Shown: positions 20,473-31,049, counted from the first letter of the stretch. The stretch: 64,000 nucleotides of DNA from Berghia stephanieae (GCA_034508935.3 CM067453.1:27504473-27568472); one strand, 5' to 3'. Notes: a model not told the origin generated them from the letters alone. Made by a program: numbers and translations.

Positions 20473-20619
20473 AGGTCTTGGATGAGCCGGACGGGTAAGG
20501 TTGCTATTGGCCTTTCACTGAATGAGTTTTCACACATTTTGAAATACGCGGTCTGTCTCCATTAATCTAATAGAACCTTCTGTTCCTTATGACTGTTGTT
20601 AAATTAAAATTTAACTAAT

Positions 20620-21055
20620 TTGAGCTTTTATATAGCGCAATATCCCCTTGAAGAATACCAAGGGCCGAGACGTCGTTTGTTCTGTGTTGTTCCCTTATAT
20701 ATATGAGTCACATTTACTCACGTTATTTTTCTTTCCATCTTATTGGCTTATTTAGGCACCTCAAGTTTTCAATATCCACTATTCGTGCTCAAAGCGCTTT
20801 GCAAGGGCTCCCTGACCAACAGCAACATGTAACATATAGAACGAGACATGACATGACGCCTGTTAGGCGATATCATAATTATTTTCAAACAAAGACAACG
20901 CTGTTAACGGCCAGGTACTCATTTTACACCTGAATACGGTGAGAGACTGTGAGTAAAGAGCCTCTTCCCAAGTACTCAACTATGCGCCGAGTGAAGCTGG
21001 AACCCAGGACCTTCCGATCCGAAAGCGAGTGTCATACCACATGACCACATAAAGT
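20620..21055 (-). repeat. SINE-A split by a 110 bp insertion
   Basis: Tail complement GAGCTTTTATATAGCGCAAT at 20,622, then about 110 bp of unrelated sequence (20,653-20,770), then the rest of SINE-A from CAATATCCACTATTCGTGCT to GACCACATAAAG. CAATATCC stands on both sides of the insert and may be its target duplication. Confidence 0.75.
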
Positions 21056-21317
21056 AGTCCTTCAGAGCCATGAGACCCATGGAGCCGGAGTTTATCCCGA
21101 TTTCTATAGCGTGAAACGGACAATAGCAAGTGCTTGGTATCCTTTGGATAGGACGCTAGCCTATAGCAAAGTACTTTCCACCAGATCTAACAGACCCAGC
21201 TACCCAATCACTGTTGGGTTGACAGGACTGTCAGAAAAAATTCCCACAGCACCCGGGATCGATCTCGTTCCCTTTGCGTTTGAAGACAGTGCTCTATCAA
21301 CTGAGCTATCACCACCC
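21056..21317 (-). repeat. SINE-C, full copy
   Basis: Tail complement GAGCCGGAGTTTATCCCGAT, middle CAGATCTAACAGACCCAGCT, A-box complement CTCTATCAACTGAGCTATC. Directly abuts the SINE-A head. Confidence 0.85.
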
Positions 21318-21319
21318 CC

Positions 21320-21420
21320 TGAAGACCGTTTAAGGTTGCACATTGTTTTGTGTGTTAGTATGTTATATCAGGCTGGTGGATGTTAAGAGTTTTTGTCAAC
21401 TAAACGCAATGCATCAATTG
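21320..21420 (-). repeat. T1-related divergent fragment
   Basis: CCGTTTAAGGTTGCACATTG, TTTTGTGTGTTAGTATG, GCTGGTGGATGTTA and AACTAAACGCAATGCATCA match the T1-like subfamily at 40,640 and 48,713. Confidence 0.55.
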
Positions 21421-21427
21421 CTTACTT

Positions 21428-21583
21428 TCAAGATATGAAGTGAGTAGAAACGTGCCAGAAGACAATAGAGAATAAAAATTTTTCGCGGCGGTGGTGGGAT
21501 TTGAACCTGCGACCTTATTGGTACGACAACTCCGCCTGGCAGGTGAGAGCGTGGCTCTACCGTGTGAGCTATCCACGAACACA
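21428..21583 (-). repeat. SINE-B, full copy
   Basis: Complement of SINE-B: GAAGTGAGTAGAAACGTGCC, GGTGGGATTTGAACCTGCGA (B box), GGCTCTACCGTGTGAGCTAT (A box). Confidence 0.85.
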
Positions 21584-21799
21584 AAAATATTCGTATCAAA
21601 CCCAAGTCATTTCTAGATCCCTCTCTCACCCACTTCTGAGACCGCCGATTCGTTCGCCCACCACCATCGCGAAGTTATTTTTGACCAGCAGTTAAGCTTA
21701 ATAGCCAATATTCTCAACACAAACATATAACATAGAAACGATTGAGACATCGAGTATGCTCCGGTGTATGGGATGAATTTTTAATTCATAAAGTGAAAA

Positions 21800-21900
21800 A
21801 AATTTTTATTCTCTATTGTCTTCTGGCACTTTTCTACTCACTTCATCTCTTGTTGTTACCAACATAAGTGCCTGCTCCACTCACTTTTCTGAATTAAAAA
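21800..21900 (+). repeat. SINE-B 3' fragment
   Basis: TTATTCTCTATTGTCTTCTG, CTACTCACTTCATCTCTTG and AAGTGCCTGCTCCACTCACT. The head is absent. Confidence 0.75.
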
Positions 21901-21924
21901 TTGCTTACTTTGTAATTTGTATAT

Positions 21925-21940
21925 TTGTTTGTGTGTGTGT

Positions 21941-21981
<41 letters not shown>

Positions 21982-21985
21982 GGTG
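21925..21985. repeat. (GT)n microsatellite
   Basis: About 60 bp of GT with rare interruptions. Confidence 0.95.
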
Positions 21986-22030
21986 TGGATGTGTGTCATG
22001 TGTAATTAATTTTTTAAAAATAAATAATTT

Positions 22031-22247
22031 TAAAAAATGAAATTCCCTTTATCCATCCCATAAGGGAAATTTGTCTTTAGGATCTATTCCGAGGGAAGAC
22101 CGAAATAACCCAGGCGCCAGCCGCAGTGCAGCGCCGCAACTGAGCTAGGGCGAGGTTACGTGCTCAAGGCCACACAGCGCAGCGGGTCATCGAACTCGGT
22201 ACCTTTCGGGTACGAAGCAAAGGCCATACCGCTGAGCCACGCTTAAA
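22031..22247 (-). repeat. SINE-E copy
   Basis: Complement: CCCTTTATCCATCCCATAAG, CTGAGCTAGGGCGAGGTTAC, GGTACGAAGCAAAGGCCATA, CCGCTGAGCCACGCT. Homologous to 14,385-14,602. Confidence 0.75.
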
Positions 22248-22290
22248 CTGTAAGAAGGCGAATGGTTTTGTAACCGAAATGTTTATGTCG
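22247..22290 (+). ncRNA. Hammerhead-like motif, degenerate (Penelope-type)
   Basis: CTGTAAGAAGGCGAATGGTT then TTGTAACCGAAATGTTT: a GGTT/AACC hairpin followed by an exact GAAA box. The CTGANGA box carries an extra base. Likely a relic. Confidence 0.3.
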
Positions 22291-23185
22291 TGTGTATTTA
22301 CTTCCTAGTATTGAACTCTTTCGTTTAATTTCAGTTTGGTTAAATATTTTACTTTTCCAAGCCGCAGGCAAATTTCCCATCACTCCACACAATTGACTTT
22401 GACGCGAAGGTGAAGCTCTCCAAAATTAGAAAACTAAAAAAGGAAACTAAAAAAAATAATAACAAAAAATCACTTTACCGCCGACAGCAAATCTATCCGC
22501 GTCTGGGAATTTTTTGTAGTATACGTGTTGTTGTAAACGTGATGGTGACGAGGGTTTTAAATTGTTGTCTTATTTTACTAGTAGACGGCCCATAATATTT
22601 ACGCGGAAATATAAAGGTAATTACGAATAGACACTCATTTATTTGAATTATTATACTACTGTATTGTTTGTGCAAATTAACATAGATCGAGACGAACTAT
22701 TTGATCAAAATCAGTCTCTGTAATAAAGTCTGTAGATGTGCGCAAATGAATCTGACAACATGGTGGTTAGATGATGATTTCCAAGGTCAAATCGAGGACC
22801 GTTCATTATACCTTAGCATATTTTCTAAATTATTATTTAATTTGAGTCAACATATTATGATCAAATTGCTTTTAATTAAAAAAAGAATTGCAAGTTGCTC
22901 GTATATCAATCGAAAAAAAACAGTTTTATAATTTTCAGATTTGCCAGGAATGTTGTTCTCGTTGTCAAAAATTTAGCATGGATTGTACGGAACTATTTGG
23001 ATCCCCAATCCTATTTAAAAAAAAAAAAAAGAATAGAGTTTTAGTTCCAAATTAAATGTGACATGTCGGGTGGGGTGGTGGTTTGAATGCTAAAAATAGC
23101 ATTTACTGTCAATAATGTGAGACCGGGGTTAAGTCTTTATGTGAGTCGCCTTCTCAAAAAAGTCTTCTGTATGTCGGGATTCAAT
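22291..23185. other. Unassigned interval
   Basis: AT-rich with no recognised element or domain-bearing ORF. GGGTGGGGTGGTGG at 23,070 is compositional. Confidence 0.5.
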
Positions 23186-23189
23186 AATA

Positions 23190-23322
23190 GATCACCGATG
23201 GTCGGCGGATCAAACCTCTGATGTCCCGATTTTCACGATCGGTGGATCAAATCTCTGTAGTCTCCATACGAGTTTTGCGCACCATATTTTATTTAATGAC
23301 GTCATCAGAGATCTGATCCAAC
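23190..23322 (+). repeat. T6 repeat copy
   Basis: GGTCGGCGGATCAAACCTCT, CCCGATTTTCACGATCGGTG and ACCATATTTTATTTAATGAC, then ATGACGTCATC, a CRE-like site. Confidence 0.7.
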
Positions 23323-23568
23323 CAGAATATGCCAAACACACAAATAGGTCAGGCCCAGTTAGTGAGTATTTCTCACAATGTTTTGACACACTGGTAACGG
23401 AATTGTATCGCAAAACATAACGACACGATGCAATTTCTCAATCATTTGTGTTAAAATTGTGAGTGATGCTCAGGATTTGTGAGCTGTTTACTCCAGGTGA
23501 TAGACAAGCACTTAAGGTAGCAATGTGTCTTCAGTTCACGGTCAGCGGTTGATTTCAGGGCCAACATA

Positions 23569-23762
23569 TATAGATAGAATGCGCTTGGCCAAGGAGTTCA
23601 CAACATTGCCATCCGGAAGTATAACGGACCAACACACAAACTCTGTGTAACCATGAACTTTTATAGTCTGGTTAATACAGTTTAGTGAGAACAACTAACA
23701 AACGCGGATGGCAAAAACAATAACAAAGGCCTGAGTGACGTCATCTGCATAGTATCTTTATA
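23569..23762 (+). mobile_element. T1 MITE
   Basis: TATAGATAGAATGCGCTTGG to GAGTGACGTCATCTGCATAG, ending TATCTTTATA. The subterminal pair TTGCCATCCG/CGGATGGCAA is intact. Confidence 0.85.
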
Positions 23763-24168
23763 TACTTTATTTTAAATGTTCGAGTCCAAAATAAAACAGC
23801 TTAAATGTTTATCCGAACAGCTTTAATAAAAGATACGATAACTGACGTCATTTTCAAAAGTGTATGCACCGTATGGTAATTGAAGAACTGAAGACTCTAC
23901 TATACGATAATAGTTAAAAATGGCATCCATGACATGCACTGCAGCAAGAGGTCACAGAAGAACCATTAATTGGTGACCTTTATTTTATTATTTTTATTTT
24001 TTTTTGTCTGCTGGAATGTGTTAAACAGAACCGCGGAATTAAAGTTTGTTGGAAATAAATAGTAGGATAAGGAACGGGCTAAATCGCAATGAATGTTTTG
24101 ATCTGTTAATGCTTGATAATGCTCGAACCATTAATTAAAAGTGCCCGTCATGTAAACAAATGAAGGCT

Positions 24169-24407
24169 GGTTTTCCAAAACTCGTTAAGTCGATATTTCT
24201 ACTTTTTGAGAATTTCCATCCATGAGATAAATTGAAATGAAAATTTTATTTTAAGCATCAATTGGCACACGAACTTCCATAGATTTGTATGAATTTGAAG
24301 TTTAAATATGATAAGATAATAGACTGAATGAGAAATGTTAGGGGAAATAATCTTCGATGTCCCAAAATGGGGAAAAAACGGATTTAGAGAGTTTTGGAAA
24401 ACCAATC
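24169..24407. mobile_element. Candidate MITE with GGTTTTCCAAAACTC ends
   Basis: Left GGTTTTCCAAAACTCGTTAA and right TTTAGAGAGTTTTGGAAAACC form 15 bp perfect inverted ends extending imperfectly to about 20 bp, around an AT-rich 200 bp core. No other copy was seen in this window. Confidence 0.55.
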
Positions 24408-24633
24408 TTCAAATGGATGTTGATTTTGTTGTCATTGACTCGCGAAAGGCTGCGGGCTGAAATTGATCCTGAAAACAGGTGTATAAAATAAATTATGTAT
24501 TTTCCTCCTCATTTTTTCCACAGCGCTACCACATACCTGTGTGTCATCCGATGCAGAAATTCGGGACTTTTCTCCAAGAAAAGAAATTTTGGAGGATTCT
24601 TCAATTTCAAGTAAGTCCAAATTTTCGTCCACA

Positions 24634-24897
24634 TTAACCTTCTCCCCTTACCGACTATAGGAAAATCGTCACACTCGTTCCGACACAACCAACATTTTTC
24701 TGATTCAAATTTCTTTTGTACATCATAAAATTTAAAGAAAATGAGCAGTATGTTATAGAGCATGTTTTGCTAAATAAATTATGAGTTGCAAGAACTTACT
24801 GCTATTGTGTTTAAGTGATATAAAATCTATTTTTGTGTTAGTTGGGTGTGAAGTTTTGGGGAATATCCTGAAAATGGCTGGTAAGGAGATAGTTGGT
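24634..24897 (+). mobile_element. T5 MITE (TTAA-type ends)
   Basis: TTAACCTTCTCCCCTTACCG at the left, GGCTGGTAAGGAGATAGTTGG at the right. Interior: AGGAAAATCGTCACACTCG, ATCTATTTTTGTGTTAGTTG, ATCCTGAAAATGGCTGG. Confidence 0.75.
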
Positions 24898-25194
24898 AAA
24901 GAGATGTTTGCCATACCTCTGGAAGTAAATACTAGTCAAGGTGACGGAACGTGCAAAATGGCAGGGAATATTCTGATTATTAATGCTTAGTAACGCTCGA
25001 ATCATCGATTGTGGAAGTCAACTGTCAGGTCAACAAATGGGTGTTGATCAACGCACGAAATAAAGGGATTATTTCTGACGTGAACACAACAAATCCATCA
25101 CCAAAAATAACCAAAAGCTTTCAACGTGTCACGTGATACGTAATACGTGACATTGAGCACGTGGTGTGTAACTGTATCTGTAACCATAATAGGC

Positions 25195-25473
25195 TTCAAC
25201 AGTCGTGACGTCACTTCCCTCGTAATGACGCATAGTAACTGGTTCTAAACTATCGGAACAATGGCGGACGACCTTATGAAATACATCTTCGACGAGATGA
25301 AAGTGTATCCAGAGGAAAACAACATTATAAATCTGATCATATTTTGACTTTTATAATTCTGATCACATGACATGTGAAAAATTCTAGCCAGCATGAAGAA
25401 TAAAAAGTACAGATTTTCTTTGTTTAGAACCAAGCTGCTCGTTGCTGGGCGGGCGTGACATCAGACTATTGAA
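25195..25473 (+). mobile_element. T2 element
   Basis: TTCAACAGTCGTGACGTCAC to GACATCAGACTATTGAA. Keeps ACAATGGCGGAC at 25,258, but the exon-like frame is shifted and closes early (at ATATTTTGA). Confidence 0.75.
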
Positions 25474-25679
25474 TCCAATTGGATGTTATGAAGGACAACT
25501 GGGCTATTAACACGATTTCGGACAGGTCTGTTCAAGTTATTCAGACGCCATTTTAAAATATATGAGACTGATTTTATTTAAAGATCAAGAACTCTTACGA
25601 TGATAAGGTTAAACATGAAACAATGACACCGTGTGGTGATCTAAACTTGGCTAACAATTTATTTTTTTTAAAAACAAGA

Positions 25680-26115
25680 GAAAATGAACATATGCGTTTT
25701 GAAAGTAAGATGGGATAGCCTCTTCTCCAAGTACCAAGTCTGTGCCAGACATCGGTGATCCTGGTACGCCATTCATCTCTCTGATCAGATAACCTCAGAA
25801 AACTAATATTACTCTTCTCTTTCTTTGTCACCCAGCTGTTCAAACTATTCAAATATGTTTTTCTTGGTCTACCTTTACTCTTTTTACCTTCTATCTTTCC
25901 TGTGAGAGCAAGATTTTCAATACATTTATGTCGATTTAGGTGTCCTAAAATTGCATTTGTCTTTTTCTTATTGTACAAATTAGTAACCTTTTAGTTTCAG
26001 CTTGCTCTAATACTTCTTCATACGTTTTCTTCTCTGTCCATAAGATTCTTAACATCCTTCTACGAAACCACATTTCTGCTGCCTCCAGTTTCTTTCTAAT
26101 GTTTTCGGTAATACG
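25680..26115 (-). pseudogene. RTE-like LINE 3' end, decayed
   Basis: The minus strand reads KLEAAEMWFRRRMLRILWTE, then YEEVLEQAETKRLLICTIRK, a shift into LGHLNRHKCIENLALTGKIE and GRPRKTYLNSL, and finally RDEWRTRITDVW. This matches the C-terminal order of the element at 60,900-61,268 (EAFEMWCLRRMQRIS, GHIVRKDK, RARGRQRKTLIDQL). The fragment sits between two T2 copies. Confidence 0.8.
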
Positions 26116-26116
26116 C

Positions 26117-26414
26117 TTCAACAGTCGTAACGTCACTTCCCTTGTAATAACGCATGGTAACTTAGTAACTGCTCTAAACTATCGGAACAATGGCGGACGC
26201 CCTTATGAAATATTTCTCCGACGAGCATAAAATTAAAAGCGTATCCAGAAGGGAAAAAAACATTATAAATCTGATCATGTTTTGACTTTTACACATTCTG
26301 ATCACAAGACATATGAAAAGTTCTAGCCAGCATGAAGAATAAAAAGTACAGATTTTCTTTGTTTAGAACCACGATGGCCGCCGTTGCTGGGCGACGTGAC
26401 ATCAGACTATTGAA
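26117..26414 (+). mobile_element. T2 element
   Basis: TTCAACAGTCGTAACGTCAC to GTGACATCAGACTATTGAA. ACAATGGCGGAC at 26,187. The exon frame starts MADALMKYFSDEHKIKS and then shifts. Confidence 0.75.
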
Positions 26415-26547
26415 TCCAATTGCCTAGTTGTCCTTAATATCATCCAATCTATGAATGACTTGTGGAGAACCCGTCATTTTGCAGGCAAACAAAGCTACTA
26501 CCAGGGGAGGTTGCTGGCTGTTTATTTAATCGAAGCATGAATCGAAG

Positions 26548-26690
26548 ATAACACATTCTATCACCGTACTCAGGTGTAAAATGAGCAAATCGTCGGAAAC
26601 AGTGTTGTCTGTGTCGGAGAAAAATATCATGTTGCCCAAGAGGCATTATGTCTCGTCTTTCATGTTGCTATTGGCTTAGGACTATTAACA
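26548..26690 (+). repeat. SINE-A degenerate fragment
   Basis: ATTCTATCACCGTACTCAGG, TGTAAAATGAGCAAATCGTC and TTATGTCTCGTC match the SINE-A middle part. Confidence 0.6.
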
Positions 26691-26747
26691 GTCACTCGTC
26701 TGTTTTAATGCTTATACCATTGTATTGTGGAAATCGACATAAAATAT

Positions 26748-27060
26748 CGGTTATGTGGTCTTGTGGTATGACACTCGCTTTCGGATCGGAAGGTCCTGGA
26801 GGTCCTGGACTCGTTCGAGCCTCGCTCGGCGCATAATTCAGTCCTTGGAGAAGGCTCTTTATTCACGTTTTCTCACCGTATTCAGATGTAAAATGAGTAC
26901 TTGGCCGTTAACAGCTTTGTCTCTGTCCGAAAAAAATTGTAATATCGCCTAATAGGCGTCATGTTACGTCCTAAATGTTAAATGTTGCTGTTGGCCAGGA
27001 ACCCCTTGTAAAGCGCTTTGAACACATTTAGTGGATATTGCGCTGTATAAAAGCTCATTT
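26748..27060 (+). repeat. SINE-A, full copy
   Basis: GTTATGTGGTCTTGTGGTAT, a small internal GGTCCTGGA duplication before GTTCGAGCCTCGCTCGGCG, and tail TTGCGCTGTATAAAAGCTCA. Confidence 0.85.
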
Positions 27061-27279
27061 TAAAATTAGAGACGTGTCCTTAATAACATAACATAACATG
27101 TGGTATAGGGCAAAATAGGATAAGATCCTTTGAATGCCCTTAATAATAATTAGTAATGCCAAATCTATTGATTAAATATTACAATAACGATACACGTGGT
27201 AATGATAGTATTTCAACTTAAATGTACTCATGTGGTGTACAAACATATATCTTTAACCGTGACATGCAAAGCGCACACA

Positions 27280-27282
27280 CAA

Positions 27283-27316
<34 letters not shown>
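27280..27316. repeat. (CA)n microsatellite at the LINE 3' end
   Basis: Lies immediately beyond the LINE's 3' untranslated stretch on its strand, where it reads (TG)n. It may be the LINE's tail or may have grown from it. Confidence 0.85.
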
Positions 27317-27318
<2 letters not shown>

Positions 27319-27408
27319 ACGCGTATAGAAGATAACCCTAATAATATAATAATGCATAATATATACATACAAGATTGAAAGCCATGTCAACAGCAGAGCA
27401 AACAAGTA

Positions 27409-29001
27409 TTATTCGTCATATATAAATCTCCCATCATATAATTCCCTGTCTACTAACACCTTGAAATAATCCATAGATTTTGCATTCTTTGTTTCAAATT
27501 TCAAACTGTTCCATTTCTGAACAATACGAATACCGAACCAGTTTTGTCTTATGTTTGTTTTGCATCTAGAGACAAAAATCTTAAACTTGTCCCCTCTAGT
27601 AAAAGTAATATTAGAATATGAAAAAAAATCAGAAAAGTCTATCCTATCCAGACCATGTACCAATCTATAAACCTGAATTAAATCCCCACGAATTCTTCTA
27701 TATTTCAAACTGGGTAAGTCAAGAAATTCTAACCTTTCCTTATAAGATAAATACTGTATTGTATAAATTTTTTTGGTAGCTCTCCTCTGTACACTTTCAA
27801 TACTAATAGATTGTCTTTTATATAATGGGCTCCAGATGCAATTTCCGTATTCTAGAATTGGTCGAACGAGCGATTTATACAAATATAAAAATGTGGTTTT
27901 ATCAAGACTTATAAAGGTTCTATATATTATTCCCATCATTCTGTTTGCACGGCTTACACAATTATCAATATGTAAATCAAAATTCAAATGTGAATCAAAA
28001 GTAACTCCCACATCCTTTTCATAAGGCACAACGGAAAGTAGATTTGACATAGAAGTATCGGTAAAATAATTATGACATGGATTATTTTTTCCTATATGTA
28101 ATACTTTACATTTCGAAACATTAAAATCCAAATGCCATGTTGTAGACCATTTGAAAAGTGAAAATATATCATTTTGTAGAATGTTATGATGTTCAGTTGT
28201 ACTATAGATCTTTGTATCGTCTGCAAACAGTTTGCAGGCTGAATTTATGCCACATGGTAAATCATTTATATATAAAAGAAATAAAAGTGGTCCCAATACG
28301 CTTCCTTGGGGTACACCGCTAATTACATTCTTAAAATCCGACCCCACACCATTGACAATGACCCTTTGTATTCGATTATTAAGAAAGTCTTTAATCCAGT
28401 TAAAGATATTCCCTTTAAATCCATATGTTTTTAGTTTAATGAATAATCTCTCATGAGGTACAGAATCAAAAGCCTTGCGGAAATCAAGATAAACAACATC
28501 AATGCATTGATCACGATCAATTAACTTGGTAAAATCCTCCATCACCTGTAAAAGTTGAGTAATGCATGATCTCTTTGATCTAAAACCATGCTGGTTATCG
28601 TTTAGCATCGTATGACTTTCAAGAAAGTCCATTATTCGGTCTTTCAAGATAGACTCCATAACCTTACAGAGTATGCATGTTAAGCTGATGGGTCTATAGT
28701 TTGCAGCATCTAGTTTGCTTCCCTTTTTATGAATGGCAGTAACATTGGCTTGTTTCCATTCAATGGGTAAGGTACCAGATTCAAGAGACTTATTATATAT
28801 TGTTGATAGCGGCTGTGATATTTCAAAGGCCACTTCTTTCAGTAAACGGGGATGAAGGGAATCGGGTCCCATGCTTTTAGTCACGTCTAAATTCAACAAT
28901 TTTGCAAGTATGTCTTCTTGTGTAATATAAAAATCGGGGACGTTTAATTGATTTGTAACATTGAACGTTGGTATATTTGTAGTGTCTTCTTGAACAAACA
29001 C
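27409..29001 (-). CDS. LINE ORF2, reverse transcriptase part
   Basis: 531 codons. Reverse transcriptase of a CR1/jockey-like non-LTR element, which copies the element's RNA at a nicked target. Landmarks in order: KSMGPDSLHPRLLKEVA (about residue 38), NYRPISLTCILCKVMESIL, YLDFRKAFDSVPHERL, SGVPQGSVLGPLLFLLYIND, the catalytic FADDTKIYS, a thumb region with LRPILEYGNCIWSPL-like sequence (here LVRPILEYGNCIWSP), and a C-terminal WNSLKFETKNAKSMDYFK. The annotated start is GTG; the frame is open a further 21 codons upstream (TSDIDIANVLNNYFSS), so the true N-terminus joins the endonuclease frame across a shift near 29,040-29,075. All RT motifs are intact. Confidence 0.9.
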   Translation of the reverse strand: MFVQEDTTNIPTFNVTNQLNVPDFYITQEDILAKLLNLDVTKSMGPDSLHPRLLKEVAFEISQPLSTIYNKSLESGTLPIEWKQANVTAIHKKGSKLDAANYRPISLTCILCKVMESILKDRIMDFLESHTMLNDNQHGFRSKRSCITQLLQVMEDFTKLIDRDQCIDVVYLDFRKAFDSVPHERLFIKLKTYGFKGNIFNWIKDFLNNRIQRVIVNGVGSDFKNVISGVPQGSVLGPLLFLLYINDLPCGINSACKLFADDTKIYSTTEHHNILQNDIFSLFKWSTTWHLDFNVSKCKVLHIGKNNPCHNYFTDTSMSNLLSVVPYEKDVGVTFDSHLNFDLHIDNCVSRANRMMGIIYRTFISLDKTTFLYLYKSLVRPILEYGNCIWSPLYKRQSISIESVQRRATKKIYTIQYLSYKERLEFLDLPSLKYRRIRGDLIQVYRLVHGLDRIDFSDFFSYSNITFTRGDKFKIFVSRCKTNIRQNWFGIRIVQKWNSLKFETKNAKSMDYFKVLVDRELYDGRFIYDE

Positions 29002-29036
29002 AGATGAAAAATAATTATTTAAAACATTAGCTATAT

Positions 29037-30218
29037 CTATATCCGAAGTAACCTTGGTAAAACACTAACACCTGGTTTTCTTTTCAACTTTCTGTTTACG
29101 TATCTCCAAAAGCCTTTCGGACTACTCTTACATTCGTGTGCCAATGTACATTCATACGTTTTCACAGCATTTTGAATCGTGTATTTGGTATTATTTCTAA
29201 CCTTGACATAATTATGAAAATTATCTGTTGTAGGATACTTTTTGAATTTCTTATACAATTTATGTTTCTTATTAATTGTACGTTTAACGTTTTTTGTCAA
29301 CCACAATGGTTTATTAGAACTAAATTTTTTGTTACATCTTAATGGAATGTGTTTAGATTCTATACATTTTAGTTTGTTTTTAAAAAACAAACACGCTTCA
29401 TTCACACCGTAGCCTTCAAGAGTATCCCAATTCACGGCATTTAGGTCTTCTCTACAAGAGTTGTAATTACCTTTGAAATAATCAAAATAAACATGTGAAG
29501 GATGTTTGGCGGATGAAAGATTTAACGATATAAGAAGTGAGTCATGATCACTTTTACCCACCGAAGGCAAATGGTCAATGTTATTAATCCAATAATCATC
29601 GTTACATATGACCAAGTCGAGTATATTACTAGTTTGGTTCAGTCGGTGTATCGTAGCCTGTGTCACCAGCTGAATAAAGAAAGCATCCCTAATTGCCTCG
29701 ACAAATAGATAGTCGGGAAAAGTTAGACATGGTTCTGTCCATTTAATGTTAGGAAAATTATAATCTCCGACAATGATCACGCAATCAAATTTCATTCTAC
29801 CTACTGACTGTAAGGTTTCTTTTATATCCCTAATGAAAGTTAATTTGTCTGAATTATGAGACCTATATATATTTCCTACAAGTATGTGTAAATTATTATA
29901 TTCAAAATCACACCATACACTTTCACTAATTATAGGATGATCAAAAGAGAATATATTGGCATTAACACAATCCAAAACATAGATAGCAACACCCCGACCT
30001 GGGTAATCATTCAAAAATAAGTTATACCCATCGATAAAAAATTCAATTTCTAAATCAATCTCAAGTTCAATTTTTGGCATAATTTCAGTAAGACATATTA
30101 TCATGGGATTATGTTTCTGTATCATACATGTTAATTCTGATCGTTTGTTAAGTAAGCTATCGACATTAGAATATAATACAACAAAATCATAATTTGACAA
30201 AGGAAGATGAAAAGGCAC
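29037..30218 (-). CDS. LINE ORF2, APE-type endonuclease part
   Basis: 394 codons. Endonuclease that nicks target DNA to prime reverse transcription. Catalytic blocks are visible: YSNVDSLLNK (Asn), IICLTEI (Glu), GRGVAIYV, LVGNIYRSHNS, VIIVGDYNFPNIKW (Asp/Asn), NILDLVICND and VGKSDHDSLL (His/Asp). The linker follows with KPLWLTKNVKRTINKKHKLY and SPKGFWRYVNRKLKRKPGVS. The frame shows no ATG before the catalytic Asn; it runs unbroken up to the ORF1 stop in the same reading frame. The frame ends by a shift just before the RT part. Confidence 0.9.
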   Translation of the reverse strand: MPFHLPLSNYDFVVLYSNVDSLLNKRSELTCMIQKHNPMIICLTEIMPKIELEIDLEIEFFIDGYNLFLNDYPGRGVAIYVLDCVNANIFSFDHPIISESVWCDFEYNNLHILVGNIYRSHNSDKLTFIRDIKETLQSVGRMKFDCVIIVGDYNFPNIKWTEPCLTFPDYLFVEAIRDAFFIQLVTQATIHRLNQTSNILDLVICNDDYWINNIDHLPSVGKSDHDSLLISLNLSSAKHPSHVYFDYFKGNYNSCREDLNAVNWDTLEGYGVNEACLFFKNKLKCIESKHIPLRCNKKFSSNKPLWLTKNVKRTINKKHKLYKKFKKYPTTDNFHNYVKVRNNTKYTIQNAVKTYECTLAHECKSSPKGFWRYVNRKLKRKPGVSVLPRLLRI

Positions 30219-30266
30219 ATTTGTTGAGGTGTCACTATCAGGTGTTCCAGACAGGTCTGTGATAAG

Positions 30267-31049
30267 TCATTGGTCTGAGTTTTGTCGTGTCGATTTAAGG
30301 CGTCTTGAATGAAATTCTCTTCCCCCGGGACTGTAATAGGTTTTGCGTTGGGTTTGGTGATGGTCTATCTGGCGTTGTGATGGTAGAGGGGTTGTCGACG
30401 TGATGCACATTTGGTCTTCAGTCTGTTTAATTGTACGAATTCGAGGGCTGGGCGTGTCGGCGCCAGTTGATTGTATTTGGGCATCGAGGGGACTGTCTGG
30501 ATCCAACCTCAGTCTCACACTATAGATGGTTACTGCCATGACTTGTCCGTTCATTGACCATGCCGAGTCAATCCTTTCGTCATTTTTTCTGCTTTGAGCA
30601 GATTGAAATTCTTCTGCTTCAAATATTGAAATGCCCGAGCCTTTTAACTTTTTTCTGGCCTTGAGCACCATATCACGATCCAATCGCCTGACAAATTTGA
30701 TAATTATTGGCCTGGGTCGATTTGTTTTCGTTCTCCCAGTACGGTGTAAAGTGTCAATTCCGGTGATGTCAATTTGAGTTTCTAATCTATTGAATAAATC
30801 CTGAACGAGTAAGAGGCAGTGATCGTTGGTTTCGTTTGTTTTTTCTTGGATTCCAAAAATGCGGAGGGAATTTCTCCTCGAATAGGTTTCTAATTCGTTG
30901 TTTCGTTTTTCGGTCATTTCAACTTGTTTTTTTAGATTTATGTTGATCATTTTCATTTCCATTATTTCATCTTTATTTTGTTGTAATTCATGTTTTAATT
31001 CCATGTTTTCTTGTCTTAGTTGGATAATTAGGTCTTTGAGGTCTTTCAT
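30267..31049 (-). CDS. LINE ORF1, coiled-coil nucleic-acid-binding protein
   Basis: 260 residues from the ATG at 31,049; the same frame stays open upstream to about 31,212 (reading IWARCRKDAKRN and SPQSTPSKELDNQD), so the real product may be longer. An N-terminal coiled coil is rich in L/E/K (LIIQLRQENMELKHELQ, MKMININLKKQVEMTEKRNN). It is followed by an L1-ORF1-like RRM block: RRNSLRIFGI, DTLHRTGRTKTNRPRPIIIK and FVRRLDRDMVLKARKKLKGS. The C-terminus is polar. It ends at TGA with ORF2 in the same frame directly after. Likely an RNA chaperone of the retrotransposition particle. Confidence 0.8.
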   Translation of the reverse strand: MKDLKDLIIQLRQENMELKHELQQNKDEIMEMKMININLKKQVEMTEKRNNELETYSRRNSLRIFGIQEKTNETNDHCLLLVQDLFNRLETQIDITGIDTLHRTGRTKTNRPRPIIIKFVRRLDRDMVLKARKKLKGSGISIFEAEEFQSAQSRKNDERIDSAWSMNGQVMAVTIYSVRLRLDPDSPLDAQIQSTGADTPSPRIRTIKQTEDQMCITSTTPLPSQRQIDHHQTQRKTYYSPGGREFHSRRLKSTRQNSDQ

